Shown: positions 35,419 through 45,361, counted from the first letter of the stretch. The stretch: 64,000 nt of DNA from Bacillus sp. FJAT-49736 (GCF_018343615.1 NZ_JAGYPI010000001.1:682001-746000), one strand, 5' to 3'. Notes: generated from the sequence alone by a model not told the origin. A program made the numbers and translations.

Positions 35419-36888
35419 ATGAAATTACATACACTTTTCAATGTATTACCTTTTGTGAAGCTTCCTATAGACAACCCGGAAGTGAACGAATTAGTTCAAG
35501 ATAATCGTAAGGTGACAACAGGAGATTTATTTATTTGTATAAAGGGACTTACCGTTGACGGACATCAATTTGCTGAAGATGCTGCAAACCGAGGTGCTGT
35601 AGCCATTTTAGCGGAAAAACCATTAGATGTTTCAATTCCAGTCATTGTGGTGCCTGACACCAAAAGAGCAATGGCCATTCTCGCTGATTATTTTTATGGT
35701 CAGCCGACAAAACAGTTAAAATTAATTGGTATTACCGGGACTAATGGAAAAACAACAACAAGTCATCTGATTGAGCAATTGATTCGTGATGCAAATGAGA
35801 AATCAGGATTAATAGGCACGATGTATATGAGAATCGGTGATAGGGTAGTAGAAACAAAAAATACTACACCTGATAGCTTAACTTTGCAAAGCACATTTAA
35901 ACAAATGGTTGATGAAGATGTGAAAACAGCGATTATGGAAGTATCTTCCCACGCTTTGGATCAAGGTCGGGTGTTTGGATGCGACTATGATGTTGCCGTT
36001 TTTACTAATTTAACCCAGGATCATTTGGATTATCATCATACGATGGAGGATTATTTAAGAGCAAAAAGCCTTTTATTTGCTCAGCTTGGAAACTCCTATA
36101 ACTATAATAATCCCAAATATGCTGTTTTAAATATTGACGACCCAGCCTACAAAAAGATACAAAAGGAAACGGCTGCACATGTGGTTACATACGGCATCGA
36201 TAATCAAACTGCACAATTTGCAGCAAAGGATATCGAAATGAATTCTAGAGGTACATCCTTTACATTAGTTTCGCCTGAAGGGGAAAATAGGGTGCACCTT
36301 CAGTTGATTGGGAAGTTTAGCATATACAATGTTTTAGCGGCTATATCAGTCGGTTACGTGTTCAATATACCTCTTGAATCTATAATTGGTTCTATGGAGA
36401 AGGTGAAGGGGGTATCCGGCAGATTTGAATTAGTGAATGCCGGTCAAGCTTTTCCTATTATTGTAGATTACGCCCATACTCCAGATAGCTTGGAAAACGT
36501 CTTGAAAACCGTTCAACAATTTGCAAAAAAACGGATTTTTGTTGTCGTTGGCTGTGGGGGAGATAGGGATAAAACAAAACGTCCAATCATGGCGCAAATA
36601 GCTTGCAAATACGCAACCGATGCCATTTTTACCTCTGACAATCCAAGAAGTGAGGACCCTGAAGCTATCCTTCAAGATATGGAGGCAGGAGTAAAGGACC
36701 AAAAATATGTGAAAATGGTTGACAGAAAAAAAGCAATTCATTATGCTGTTCAGCATGCAGGTGATGGAGATGTAGTACTAATTGCAGGCAAAGGCCACGA
36801 AACATACCAAATTATTGGTGATAAAATTAATAATTTCGATGATCGTCTCGTTGCCAGCGAGGCAGTACAGGAGTGTAAAAAATGTTAA
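35419..36888 (+). CDS. murE: UDP-MurNAc-tripeptide synthetase MurE (meso-DAP type)
   Basis: Adds meso-diaminopimelate to UDP-MurNAc-L-Ala-D-Glu. ATG 35419 ([16 protein letters not shown]), behind GGGAG, matches the B. subtilis start; ATG 35404 overlaps the site. 489 residues. The N-terminal domain has [18 protein letters not shown], then the ATP P-loop GTNGKTTT (107-114), the [12 protein letters not shown] signature, and the DNPRSEDP motif that reads meso-DAP, so the peptidoglycan is A1-gamma type. It overlaps the next frame by seven bases. Confidence 0.96.
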   Translation: MKLHTLFNVLPFVKLPIDNPEVNELVQDNRKVTTGDLFICIKGLTVDGHQFAEDAANRGAVAILAEKPLDVSIPVIVVPDTKRAMAILADYFYGQPTKQLKLIGITGTNGKTTTSHLIEQLIRDANEKSGLIGTMYMRIGDRVVETKNTTPDSLTLQSTFKQMVDEDVKTAIMEVSSHALDQGRVFGCDYDVAVFTNLTQDHLDYHHTMEDYLRAKSLLFAQLGNSYNYNNPKYAVLNIDDPAYKKIQKETAAHVVTYGIDNQTAQFAAKDIEMNSRGTSFTLVSPEGENRVHLQLIGKFSIYNVLAAISVGYVFNIPLESIIGSMEKVKGVSGRFELVNAGQAFPIIVDYAHTPDSLENVLKTVQQFAKKRIFVVVGCGGDRDKTKRPIMAQIACKYATDAIFTSDNPRSEDPEAILQDMEAGVKDQKYVKMVDRKKAIHYAVQHAGDGDVVLIAGKGHETYQIIGDKINNFDDRLVASEAVQECKKC

Positions 36889-37334
36889 CGACAGCAGACC
36901 TGTATCAGTTATTTGCAAACAATCGCGGAATACAGGATGTTTCTATACATTTTGATACAGTTTCTATTTTTGATAATGGGGATTTAAAAAAAGGATTATT
37001 TGTTCCAATAGATAATGAGCATAGACTTGATAAGGCAATTGAGTCGGGTGCCATTGCAGCAATTTGGCCGAGTGAAAAGGAAGTTCCTTTCTTCACTCCT
37101 AATCATTTCCCGATATTTCTTGTAGAAAATCCAATATCTGCATTTAAGCAATTATGCGACCATTACATTTACAAAATTAAACAAGAAGAGTGTGAAAAAA
37201 TGACTAAATTTGTTTTCTTTAGTCCTGAACTTCTTAAAAATCATCCACAAACATATGATTTATCTGAAAAAGGCACAGGACAACAATTACTTGAAACTAT
37301 TAATAATTTTATGAACAAAGATGGGAGGGGATAA
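36882..37334 (+). CDS. MurF N-terminal-domain-like protein (no catalytic domain)
   Basis: A 150-residue frame in the slot where murF lies in many bacteria. Residues 1-110 resemble the MurF/MurE N-terminal substrate-binding domain ([18 protein letters not shown], then [18 protein letters not shown], then [20 protein letters not shown]), but the P-loop GTNGKTT, the central ATPase and the C-terminal domain are all missing; residues 110-150 are unrelated. It is an intact frame that overlaps murE by seven bases and precedes mraY by two, so it is probably translated. Either a decayed murF relic or a retained small partner protein; a full murF is expected elsewhere. Confidence 0.68.
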   Translation: MLTTADLYQLFANNRGIQDVSIHFDTVSIFDNGDLKKGLFVPIDNEHRLDKAIESGAIAAIWPSEKEVPFFTPNHFPIFLVENPISAFKQLCDHYIYKIKQEECEKMTKFVFFSPELLKNHPQTYDLSEKGTGQQLLETINNFMNKDGRG

Positions 37335-37336
37335 AA

Positions 37337-38311
37337 ATGATGGAACAAGTTATTTTCTTTACGATTTTAATGGGCTTTCTTATAACAGTTTTGCTTTCTC
37401 CTATTTTTATTCCCTTTTTAAGAAGGCTGAAATTTGGGCAAAGTATTCGTGAGGAAGGACCGAAATCCCATCAGAAGAAAACGGGAACTCCTACAATGGG
37501 TGGAATCGTTATTGTCATTTCCATTATCGTTACATCAATTGTTATGATGAAGAAATTTTTCAATCCAACGGTTCAAACCTATTTATTATTATTTGTAACT
37601 TTGGGATTCGGTATCCTTGGTTTTCTGGACGATTTTATTAAAGTAGTATTAAAAAGAAACCTCGGTTTGACATCTAAGCAGAAGCTTTTAGGTCAAATTA
37701 TTATTTCGGTCATATTTTATATTATTTTAAGAACCGCGCATATCCCGACTGAAATATCCATTCCATTTACTCACGGTACTATTGATTTGGGATGGTTTTA
37801 TCTGGTCGTTATTATTTTCTGGCTAGTTGGTTTTTCCAATGCCGTTAATTTAACAGACGGGTTGGATGGTTTAGTTTCAGGTACGGCGGCAATTGCTTTT
37901 GGAGCTATGGCAATTATCGCATGGCATCAACACCAAATAGATGTTGCAATATTTTCCGTAGCAGTAGCTGGTGCCCTGCTAGGATTTTTAGTATTTAATG
38001 CGCATCCAGCAAAAGTATTCATGGGGGATACTGGCTCCTTAGCGTTAGGTGGAGCGTTAGCAACTGTTGCCATTTTAACGAAAATGGAGTTGCTCCTTAT
38101 TATCATAGGGTTTGTATTTGTAATGGAGACGTTATCTGTAATTTTACAAGTAATTTCTTTTAAGACAACGGGTAAAAGAATTTTTAAAATGAGTCCTTTG
38201 CATCACCACTTTGAGCTTGTAGGATGGTCAGAATGGAGAGTAGTGGTTACTTTTTGGACAGTAGGATTAGTATGTGCAATATTAGGAATTTATATTGAGG
38301 TGTGGTTGTAA
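37337..38311 (+). CDS. mraY: Phospho-MurNAc-pentapeptide transferase MraY
   Basis: Makes lipid I by moving phospho-MurNAc-pentapeptide onto undecaprenyl phosphate at the inner membrane face. 324 residues as in B. subtilis, ten hydrophobic helices, with the family motifs [40 protein letters not shown] and [15 protein letters not shown]. The start ATG 37337 (MMEQVIFF) follows GGGAGGGG. Overlapping control with the preceding gene is likely because only two bases separate them. Confidence 0.97.
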   Translation: MMEQVIFFTILMGFLITVLLSPIFIPFLRRLKFGQSIREEGPKSHQKKTGTPTMGGIVIVISIIVTSIVMMKKFFNPTVQTYLLLFVTLGFGILGFLDDFIKVVLKRNLGLTSKQKLLGQIIISVIFYIILRTAHIPTEISIPFTHGTIDLGWFYLVVIIFWLVGFSNAVNLTDGLDGLVSGTAAIAFGAMAIIAWHQHQIDVAIFSVAVAGALLGFLVFNAHPAKVFMGDTGSLALGGALATVAILTKMELLLIIIGFVFVMETLSVILQVISFKTTGKRIFKMSPLHHHFELVGWSEWRVVVTFWTVGLVCAILGIYIEVWL

Positions 38312-39667
38312 TTGAAAAATATAAACGATTATCAGCATAAAAAAATACTTGTATTAGGTTTGGCAAAAAGTGGGGTCAGTGCAGCTTCTTTATTACATAA
38401 ATTAGGGGCATTTGTAACGGTGAATGATAAGGAACCGCTAGAAAAAAATCCTGCGGCACAAGGGTTGCTTCAAGAGGGGATCAAAGTAATATGCGGAAGT
38501 CACCCCGTTGAGCTTTTAGATGAAGGGTTTGAATTAATCGTTAAAAATCCTGGGATTCCATATCACAATCCTTTGGTTTCCGGGGCGATGGAACGCGGAA
38601 TTCCTGTTATTACAGAGGTGGAATTGGCATATAAAATTTCGGAAGCTGAAATCGTTGCTATTACAGGAACAAATGGGAAGACAACCACCACCACATTAAT
38701 TTATGAAATATTAAACGCAGATAGTAAAAAGAATCCTCTTATCGCGGGAAATATTGGTACAGTTGCATCAGAGGTTGCTCAAAATGCCACGGAAAATAAC
38801 CAAATGGTAATTGAATTATCATCTTTTCAATTAATTGGGATTCAAAGCTTTCGACCGCATATTGCTATTATCACAAATATTTATGAAGCCCATTTAGATT
38901 ATCACGGGACTAAAGAAGAATATGCAAAAGCAAAAGCAAATATAACAAGAAACCAAACGAAGAATGACTTTTTAATTGTAAATGATAATCAGCGTGAATT
39001 AATGGAATTGATTTCTTTTTCGAAGGCAAAGATAATTCCGTTTTCTACTGTTAGATATTTAGAAGATGGTTGCTGTGTGAGAAATGGCGATGTAACATTC
39101 CTTGGGGAAGCGATTATTCCAGCAAGCGATATTGTTTTACCAGGGGAGCATAATTTGGAAAATGTACTAGCTGCAGTTGCTGCAACAAAGCTCATGGGAG
39201 TCAGCAATGAAGCAATCCACCAAGTTTTGACTACCTTTAAGGGGGTAAAGCATCGAACTCAATTTGTTATGGAAATAGAGGGGCGCAAGTTTTACAACGA
39301 TTCAAAAGCTACTAATATTTTAGCGGCTAGCAGTGCGTTAAAAGGATTTCAACAACCCGTGATTTTACTTGCTGGTGGATTGGACCGTGGTAATGATTTT
39401 GATGAGCTAGTTCCATACTTAAATAATGTTAAAGCTCTTATTACATTTGGACAAACGGCCGAAAAAATGGAGGCAGCGGGAAAAGCAGCTGGTATAGAAT
39501 CCATTAGACGTGTCGATAATGTTGAAGATGCAGTACCTGTTGCATATCAATTATCTAATCCTGGCGATGTAATATTATTGTCGCCTGCTTGTGCAAGCTG
39601 GGATCAATATAAAAGTTTTGAAATTCGGGGTGATATTTTTATTGATGCCGTGCATAAGTTAGTATAG
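38312..39667 (+). CDS. murD: UDP-N-acetylmuramoylalanine--D-glutamate ligase MurD
   Basis: Adds D-glutamate to UDP-MurNAc-L-Ala. 451 residues, with TTG start directly after the mraY stop and GAGGTG inside mraY. N-terminal Rossmann-like domain (LVLGLAKSGVSAA), ATP P-loop GTNGKTTT (119-126), the HLDYHGTKEEYAKAK signature and the C-terminal domain (ILLAGGLDRGNDFDEL, then LSPACASWDQYKSFE) are all intact. Operon with murE-mraY. Confidence 0.96.
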   Translation: MKNINDYQHKKILVLGLAKSGVSAASLLHKLGAFVTVNDKEPLEKNPAAQGLLQEGIKVICGSHPVELLDEGFELIVKNPGIPYHNPLVSGAMERGIPVITEVELAYKISEAEIVAITGTNGKTTTTTLIYEILNADSKKNPLIAGNIGTVASEVAQNATENNQMVIELSSFQLIGIQSFRPHIAIITNIYEAHLDYHGTKEEYAKAKANITRNQTKNDFLIVNDNQRELMELISFSKAKIIPFSTVRYLEDGCCVRNGDVTFLGEAIIPASDIVLPGEHNLENVLAAVAATKLMGVSNEAIHQVLTTFKGVKHRTQFVMEIEGRKFYNDSKATNILAASSALKGFQQPVILLAGGLDRGNDFDELVPYLNNVKALITFGQTAEKMEAAGKAAGIESIRRVDNVEDAVPVAYQLSNPGDVILLSPACASWDQYKSFEIRGDIFIDAVHKLV

Positions 39668-39811
39668 GAGCTTGTTCAAAAGATGATGAGCGGTAGCATA
39701 ACTTCAGCATGAAAGCAGCACCTTTTAGTGTATAGTTAAAGCTCAGGTTAATGGTTTCAACAAAGGAAACTTCTTTAAAGCTCTAATAATTCACTGCCCG
39801 AGGTGTTGAAG
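39668..39811 (+). other. murD-spoVE gap
   Basis: About 140 bases without an ORF. It contains AAAGGAAACTTCTTTAAAGC-type AT-rich sequence but no clear terminator or promoter; spoVE in B. subtilis has sigma-E promoters here. Confidence 0.3.
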
Positions 39812-40912
39812 TTGCCGTTAAAAAAATCTAATCCTGATTTTATATTAATTATTGTCACATTATCATTATTAACAATCGGCTTAATCATGGTTTATAGTGC
39901 AAGTGCAATCTGGGCTAATTATAAATTCGACGATTCCTTTTATTTTGCGAAAAGACAGCTTTTATTTGCTGGAATTGGAGTTATTGGCATGTTTTTTATC
40001 ATGAATGTCGATTATTGGACATGGAGGACATGGGCAAAGCTGCTTTTAATTTTTTGTTTTGCATTATTGGTGCTCGTGTTAATCCCTGGAATTGGTATGG
40101 AAAGAAATGGTTCTAGAAGCTGGATAGGAGTCGGCGCTTTTTCCATTCAGCCTTCCGAATTCATAAAACTTGCCATGATCGCCTTTTTAGCCAAATTTTT
40201 ATCAGAAAATCAAAAATATATTACAACCATAAAAAAAGGCTTAGCACCATCCCTTGCTCTAGTATTTCTCGCATTTGGCATGATTATGTTGCAGCCGGAT
40301 TTAGGTACAGGAACGGTAATGTTAGGGACTTGTATCATCATGATCTTTATTTCCGGAGCTAGGATTGCCCATTTTGCATTTCTAGGGATAATGGGAGTAG
40401 CAGGATTTGTTGGGTTAATTTTATCAGCACCGTATCGAATGGACAGGATTACCTCCTTTATGGATCCGTGGAAAGACCCATTAGGCACCGGATTTCAAAT
40501 TATACAATCCTTATACGCTATTGGTCCAGGTGGCCTATTTGGATTAGGATTAGGTCAAAGCCGCCAAAAGTTTTTCTATTTACCTGAACCGCAAACGGAT
40601 TTCATTTTCGCTATTTTAGCAGAAGAACTAGGCTTTATTGGGGGGACATTGGTTTTACTGTTATTTGCCTTACTTTTGTGGAGGGGAATTCGCATAGCTT
40701 TAGGTGCTCCAGATCTTTATGGAAGCTTTCTTGCAGTAGGTATAATATCTATGATTGCTATTCAGGTTATGATCAATATTGGAGTTGTGACGGGGCTAAT
40801 GCCGGTTACAGGGATAACACTTCCGTTTTTAAGCTATGGAGGCTCCTCCTTAACGCTAATGTTATTTGCTGTAGGAGTTCTTTTAAATGTAAGCAGATAT
40901 TCCAGGATATAA
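39812..40912 (+). CDS. spoVE: Stage V sporulation protein E (SEDS-family cell-wall polymerase)
   Basis: SEDS (FtsW/RodA) family glycan polymerase that works with SpoVD to make spore cortex. The start TTG 39812, six bases after AGGTG, gives 366 residues, as in B. subtilis; GTG 39803 and TTG 39806 fall in the ribosome binding site. Ten membrane helices. Motifs: FAKRQLLFAGIG, RNGSRSWIGVGAFSIQPSEF and GFLGLG-like GQSRQKFFYLPEPQTDFIFA, then SYGGSSLT. The vegetative FtsW paralogue should be elsewhere. Confidence 0.94.
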   Translation: MPLKKSNPDFILIIVTLSLLTIGLIMVYSASAIWANYKFDDSFYFAKRQLLFAGIGVIGMFFIMNVDYWTWRTWAKLLLIFCFALLVLVLIPGIGMERNGSRSWIGVGAFSIQPSEFIKLAMIAFLAKFLSENQKYITTIKKGLAPSLALVFLAFGMIMLQPDLGTGTVMLGTCIIMIFISGARIAHFAFLGIMGVAGFVGLILSAPYRMDRITSFMDPWKDPLGTGFQIIQSLYAIGPGGLFGLGLGQSRQKFFYLPEPQTDFIFAILAEELGFIGGTLVLLLFALLLWRGIRIALGAPDLYGSFLAVGIISMIAIQVMINIGVVTGLMPVTGITLPFLSYGGSSLTLMLFAVGVLLNVSRYSRI

Positions 40913-40941
40913 GACCCTTTCAAGGGTTTTCTTTTTTTATG
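40912..40941 (+). terminator. Terminator after spoVE
   Basis: ACCCTT and AAGGGT pair as a short stem, followed by TTCTTTTTTT. Confidence 0.65.
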
Positions 40942-41283
40942 TAGCTCTTTTTTAAATGACTTTGCTATTGTTCATGATATGCTTATAAGAGTTTTATTTA
41001 GGTAAACAAAGCAATAATCAAATTAAGAACAGGTCCTTTGAAACAGAGCTTGCACAGGTTTATAACAAGAGAAAAGCAATAATATCTTTCGAAAATAGAT
41101 TAATCTTCTTTACTTTTAATACAGTTCTATATCAATCATGTAAATACTCTTTTACTGTTCCAGTTTTCTGGTTTAGAATATAGTATGATATGTTAAGCGG
41201 AATTTTACCGTCTTAAAAGATGGTTAAAGTATTCCTTAAGGATGATGGAAAAGAAAATTGTTAAGACAACATGAGGTGAAAAA
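40942..41283 (+). other. spoVE-murG intergenic region
   Basis: About 340 AT-rich bases with no supported gene and no strong hairpin. After the spoVE terminator murG needs its own promoter, which must lie here. Confidence 0.35.
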
Positions 41284-42381
41284 ATGAAAGTCATTATTAG
41301 TGGAGGCGGTACAGGTGGTCATATATATCCTGCCTTAGCCCTAATTAGAACAATAAAAAAAGAACATCCTAATACTGAATTTTTATATATCGGAACACAA
41401 AAAGGTTTGGAATCGTCGATTGTAACCCGCGAAAACATTCCATTTAAGTCCATACATATTACAGGTTTTAAACGTTCTTTATCACTCGAAAATTTCAAAA
41501 CTATTTTCCGTTTTCTTAAAGGAGTGCGGGAATGTAAAAAAGTAATTAAAAGCTTTAAGCCGGATGTTGTTATAGGAACTGGTGGGTATGTTTGCGGTCC
41601 AGTAGTTTATGCTGCAGCAAAACAAAAGATTCCGACCATCATTCATGAGCAAAACAGTGTACCGGGCTTAACAAATAAATTTTTAAGCAGATATGTAAAT
41701 AAGGTTGCTATATGCTTTGAATCTTCAGGTGAATTTTTTCCAAAGGAAAAAGTCGTTTTGACAGGGAATCCTCGTGCTTCGGAAGTAATAGGGGAAAAAA
41801 ATACAGAGGTATTGAAAAACTTCCAATTACAAACAGATAAGCCGACTGTACTGATATTTGGAGGTAGCAGGGGAGCACGACCGATTAATGAGGCAGTAAT
41901 AAGAAATCTTGCACAGTTTTCACAAAAGTCCTATCAGGTTTTATATGTAACAGGAGATGTGCATTTTAACGAGGTGGAAAAGGAAGTATCCCTTATCGGC
42001 AGTTCTAAAAATATTTCTATCGTTCCATTTATTCACAATATGCCTGAGGTATTAAGAGCAGTTGATTTAGTTGTGTCAAGAGCAGGAGCGACAACCTTAG
42101 CAGAATTAACGGCACTTGGAATACCAAGTATTTTGATACCTAGTCCGTATGTAACAAATAATCACCAAGAAAAGAATGCAAGGGCATTGACGGAGTCAGG
42201 AGCTGCTACCCTTGTTTTAGAAAGTGAATTGACAGGTCCAAAGCTTCTACAGGCAATTGATGAAATACTACTCGATACTAACAATATGATGAAAATGAAA
42301 GATGCGGCAAAAAAATTAGGCATTCCTGATGCATCCAATAGGTTATTTAAGGTTATGGACGCTTTGGCAAAGTCTAAATAA
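41284..42381 (+). CDS. murG: UDP-GlcNAc:lipid I N-acetylglucosaminyltransferase MurG
   Basis: Makes lipid II from lipid I at the inner membrane face. 365 residues, GT-B fold. The glycine-rich acceptor loop [11 protein letters not shown] (7-17), the [12 protein letters not shown] signature, the donor loop [14 protein letters not shown] and the [15 protein letters not shown] motif (UDP-GlcNAc binding) are intact. ATG 41284 follows GAGGTGAAAA. In B. subtilis murB follows; here it is absent and a hairpin follows instead. Confidence 0.96.
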   Translation: MKVIISGGGTGGHIYPALALIRTIKKEHPNTEFLYIGTQKGLESSIVTRENIPFKSIHITGFKRSLSLENFKTIFRFLKGVRECKKVIKSFKPDVVIGTGGYVCGPVVYAAAKQKIPTIIHEQNSVPGLTNKFLSRYVNKVAICFESSGEFFPKEKVVLTGNPRASEVIGEKNTEVLKNFQLQTDKPTVLIFGGSRGARPINEAVIRNLAQFSQKSYQVLYVTGDVHFNEVEKEVSLIGSSKNISIVPFIHNMPEVLRAVDLVVSRAGATTLAELTALGIPSILIPSPYVTNNHQEKNARALTESGAATLVLESELTGPKLLQAIDEILLDTNNMMKMKDAAKKLGIPDASNRLFKVMDALAKSK

Positions 42382-42468
42382 ATACGTACTAAGGAAAAAC
42401 GTGGTGATAAATTCGCTCTTTCCACATTTCATTTACTATTATAAAATAATGGTAATTAAACTAAAGGG

Positions 42469-42505
42469 GCTAAACGGTGTGTAATATACCGTTTAGCTTG
42501 CTATT
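42469..42505 (+). terminator. Hairpin between murG and divIB (terminator-like)
   Basis: GCTAAACGGT and ACCGTTTAGC form a 10-bp perfect stem with a 9-base loop, followed by TTGCTATTTTATAA. The weak T-run makes partial termination likely. It stands where murB lies in B. subtilis. Confidence 0.55.
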
Positions 42506-42559
42506 TTATAAATATTTATTAGGAATATATATGTGTTTTATGGGAGGGGCGATTTTTAC

Positions 42560-43342
42560 ATGGGAAAAGGGAAGGTTGTATCATTAGAAGACCGAATTCC
42601 CAAACTGAAGGAACAGAGAAAGCGAAAGACAAACCGCAGGCTAATATTCCTTATTTCTGTTTTCTTTTTACTCGTTATATGTGTTATTTACTTTCAATCG
42701 CCCTTAAGTCATGTTGGCAAAATTAGTGTAATGGGGAATTCATCCATTAGCAAAAAAGAAATAATAGAGAAAAGCGGCATTTCAACAAAAGTGAATATTT
42801 GGAATATGAAAACTGGCAACATTGAAAAAAAATTATTAAAGTTTCCAGAAATAAAATCGGCTGTGATAAAAAAAGCATTTCCAAACAAAGTATCCATTGA
42901 AATAAAGGAGCATAAGCAAATAGCTACACTCTCTTCCGGGACAACCTTTATACCTGTTCTAGAAAATGGTGTGATCCTACATAAACATAATGTTATGGAC
43001 ATGAATGGTCCAATACTTACAAATTTTCAGGAAGGAAAGTATTTGAAGCTAATGGTGGAACAGCTCCAGCAATTACCTGCGGAAATTACCAATTCCATTT
43101 CTGAAATTCATTATGAGCCAGATAAAACAGATCATTATCACATCCTATTATACATGAACGATGGGTATGAAGTGTCAGCAACTATGAGGACATTTGCTGA
43201 TAAAATGGTTCACTATCCATCTATAATTACCCAATTAACTCCAAATGTAAAAGGAATTATTGACTTAGAGGTAGGTTCCTACTTTAAGCCTTTTAAACCG
43301 AAAGGGGATCGAAAGGATGAAAAACAAGGCAGTGAAGGGTAA
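42560..43342 (+). CDS. divIB: Cell division protein DivIB (FtsQ)
   Basis: Bitopic divisome protein that forms a complex with FtsL and DivIC. 260 residues from ATG 42560 behind GGGAGGGG (nine more codons upstream lack a site). Basic cytoplasmic N-terminus, membrane helix about 29-50, POTRA domain (HVGKISVMGNSSISKKEIIE), and beta domain (FPEIKSAVIKKAFPNKVSIEIKE with the conserved ALSSGTTFIPVLENG-like turn), then a short charged tail. The 3' end overlaps ylxW. Confidence 0.92.
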   Translation: MGKGKVVSLEDRIPKLKEQRKRKTNRRLIFLISVFFLLVICVIYFQSPLSHVGKISVMGNSSISKKEIIEKSGISTKVNIWNMKTGNIEKKLLKFPEIKSAVIKKAFPNKVSIEIKEHKQIATLSSGTTFIPVLENGVILHKHNVMDMNGPILTNFQEGKYLKLMVEQLQQLPAEITNSISEIHYEPDKTDHYHILLYMNDGYEVSATMRTFADKMVHYPSIITQLTPNVKGIIDLEVGSYFKPFKPKGDRKDEKQGSEG

Positions 43343-44027
43343 AAATATCATCCTCACACTTGTTTTATTTATATTAGGATTTATGCTCGCATTCTCTTAT
43401 AATCTTGCAAATAAAAAGGAAATTCCAAGTGAAAAAATTTCTGATCCCCAGTTTGCTAGAGAAACTGAATTGCGCAATGAGCTAATTAGGCAGCAAAAGC
43501 AAAATAGTGACCTTCAAAGCGAGCTATATAAAAAGCAAAATAAAGTTCGTACTATAGAGAAAAACTTATCAAAAGAAAAGAAATCTTTTTATCATCTAGC
43601 AGAGGACGCAGAAAAATATAGAATGTATCTTGGGAAGATGAAAGTAGAAGGAAAAGGGGTAACGGTGACACTACAAGACGGAGAATATGATCCACACAAT
43701 GGGAATGTCAATAGCTATCTAGTTCATGATTTTCAGGTATTTAAAGTAATAAACGAGCTATACATTGCGGGGGCTTCAGCTGTTGCCATCAATGGATTAA
43801 GAATAAAGCATGATTCTTATATTATTTGCAATGGGCCCGTAATTACAGTTGATGGGGCTCAATTCCCTGCACCATTTAAAATTTCTGCAATTGGTGATCC
43901 TAATGTATTAGCTTCTGCACTAACGATTACTGGTGGCATAAAAGATCAGCTTGTTAATGATAATATTTTGTTTTCAATAGAAAAAAAGAATCAAATTATC
44001 ATGAACCCAATCCTAAGTGAATCTTAG
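43317..44027 (+). CDS. ylxW: YlxW, DUF881 family protein
   Basis: A 236-residue membrane-anchored DUF881 protein: N-terminal helix (about 9-27), extracytoplasmic coiled coil (about 43-95), and a C-terminal globular DUF881 domain with VEGKGVTVTLQDGEY and NELYIAGASAVAINGLRI signatures. The function is unknown; the family is fixed in the divIB-ftsA interval of Bacillus. The ATG 43317 start lies 26 bases inside divIB, downstream of AAAGGGG. Confidence 0.86.
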   Translation: MKNKAVKGKNIILTLVLFILGFMLAFSYNLANKKEIPSEKISDPQFARETELRNELIRQQKQNSDLQSELYKKQNKVRTIEKNLSKEKKSFYHLAEDAEKYRMYLGKMKVEGKGVTVTLQDGEYDPHNGNVNSYLVHDFQVFKVINELYIAGASAVAINGLRIKHDSYIICNGPVITVDGAQFPAPFKISAIGDPNVLASALTITGGIKDQLVNDNILFSIEKKNQIIMNPILSES

Positions 44028-44047
44028 GAAGGAATAGGTGAAAAGGT

Positions 44048-44758
44048 GTGAACCATAAAGTTAAGATCAGCTTTACAATAATCACGCTAATAATTGGTTT
44101 TATGCTGGCAATTCAATTTCAAGCAGTTAAAATGCCGAAGGAACGTGATACTCGCGATATATGGGAGCTGCGTGATGCATTATTAAAGGAGCAAAAACTC
44201 CACTCAACACTATTGGATGAAATAAGAATGAATGAAGAACAACTCGAAAAATACGAAACGAAAATGAAAGATAGTAAAGAAGCGGCACTAAAAGAAACCT
44301 TACAACAATTAAAGTCAGAGGCAGGGCAAACGGATATAGATGGTCCAGGTCTTCAATTATCCATTGAACCACTTAAAGAGGCTCAATTAATGGGGGAAGT
44401 TATTTACGCTGTATCTCCAGACCTGCTAAAAAGGTTAGTAAATGAATTAAACATGTATGGCGCCAAGAACATTTCCATTAATAATGAAAGAATGATAAAT
44501 ACGACTGTTATCAGGGATATAAATGGAGCAACAAAAGTCAATGGCCGCTCTTTGAACAAATATCCTATTGTAATAAGGGTAATAACCGAAGACTATCACG
44601 CTGCAGAAAAATTATTCAATCAAATTCAATTTTCACCTACAATTGATGAATTTTTTGTCGATAATCTTAAAGTAAGGGTACTCAAGCCTAGAAAAGACAT
44701 TCATATACCTGCCTTTGATGATCCTATTATAATACGTTACTTGCAGCCTGCAAGTTAG
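44048..44758 (+). CDS. ylxX: YlxX, DUF881 family protein
   Basis: A paralogue of the preceding gene (DUF881), 236 residues: N-terminal membrane segment, coiled coil (about 35-85), and the C-terminal domain with GPGLQLSIEPLKEA and NELNMYGAKNISINNERM. GTG start at 44048 after GAATAGGTG. In B. subtilis the pair ylxW/ylxX sits here too. It looks like a tandem duplication, diverged. Function unknown. Confidence 0.86.
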   Translation: MNHKVKISFTIITLIIGFMLAIQFQAVKMPKERDTRDIWELRDALLKEQKLHSTLLDEIRMNEEQLEKYETKMKDSKEAALKETLQQLKSEAGQTDIDGPGLQLSIEPLKEAQLMGEVIYAVSPDLLKRLVNELNMYGAKNISINNERMINTTVIRDINGATKVNGRSLNKYPIVIRVITEDYHAAEKLFNQIQFSPTIDEFFVDNLKVRVLKPRKDIHIPAFDDPIIIRYLQPAS

Positions 44759-44848
44759 CCTCACTGCTCCAATCTAATATATGTTATATCCATTTGCGAG
44801 GGAAATATTTTATGCGAAAGATTTACATTTGAAGAAGGAGTTGGGAAT

Positions 44849-45211
44849 ATGTGGCTGCCTATTCTCGGATTAATCATTGGTATATCATTAGGATTATTAG
44901 CAAATATTCAAATTCCGGATGAGTATGCAAATTATCTATCTATTGCTATATTAGCAGGGTTAGATACATTATTTGGCGGAATCAGAGCTTTTTTGCAAAA
45001 TATATACGATTCAAAAGTTTTTGTCTCTGGTTTCTTTTTTAATATAATTTTAGCAGCAAGTTTAGCTTTTCTAGGTGTCCATCTTGGTGTAGACTTATAT
45101 TTGGCTGCAGTTTTTGCATTTGGAGTTCGTCTATTTCAAAATATTGCAGTAATAAGAAGAATTATTTTAGCAAAATGGTCCTTGAAGAGTGAAAAAACTA
45201 AAAAAAATTAA
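44849..45211 (+). CDS. sbp: Small basic protein Sbp (DUF1290)
   Basis: A 120-residue membrane protein with three to four hydrophobic segments and a basic C-terminus (RRIILAKWSLKSEKTKKN). LGLIIGISLGLLANIQIPDEYANYLSIAIL is typical of the DUF1290 family. B. subtilis sbp is the same size and lies between ylxX and ftsA. ATG 44849 follows GAAGGAG. Function unknown. Confidence 0.85.
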   Translation: MWLPILGLIIGISLGLLANIQIPDEYANYLSIAILAGLDTLFGGIRAFLQNIYDSKVFVSGFFFNIILAASLAFLGVHLGVDLYLAAVFAFGVRLFQNIAVIRRIILAKWSLKSEKTKKN

Positions 45212-45219
45212 ACAATTTA

Positions 45220-45267
45220 AAAGGGAAATATTCACTTACGACGAATATTTGTATAGTATATATACTA
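45220..45267 (+). promoter_or_regulatory. Sigma-H-like promoter and a palindrome upstream of ftsA
   Basis: AAAGGGAAA at 45220-45228 and GACGAATAT at 45240-45248, 11 bases apart, fit the sigma-H consensus (RnAGGAwWW, N11-12, RnnGAATww) with one mismatch; B. subtilis ftsAZ has a sigma-H promoter at this place. It is followed by the 14-bp palindrome TAGTATATATACTA (45254-45267), near the expected start site. Confidence 0.6.
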
Positions 45268-45361
45268 ATAGATGATAAAATAGATAATATGATTAATAGT
45301 CTTAACGAATGCTAGATTTGAAATGAGCAGAAACTTTTCAGGCAAAGGGAGGTGCCACTGT

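Noticed and set aside
36882-37334. Full-length murF with a frameshift
   Set aside because: The following sequence is mraY in another frame two bases later; there is no remaining ATPase domain in any frame.
45323-45361. Upstream-extended FtsA start
   Set aside because: The added residues include the ribosome binding site GGGAGGTG; the ATG at 45362 matches the known N-terminus.
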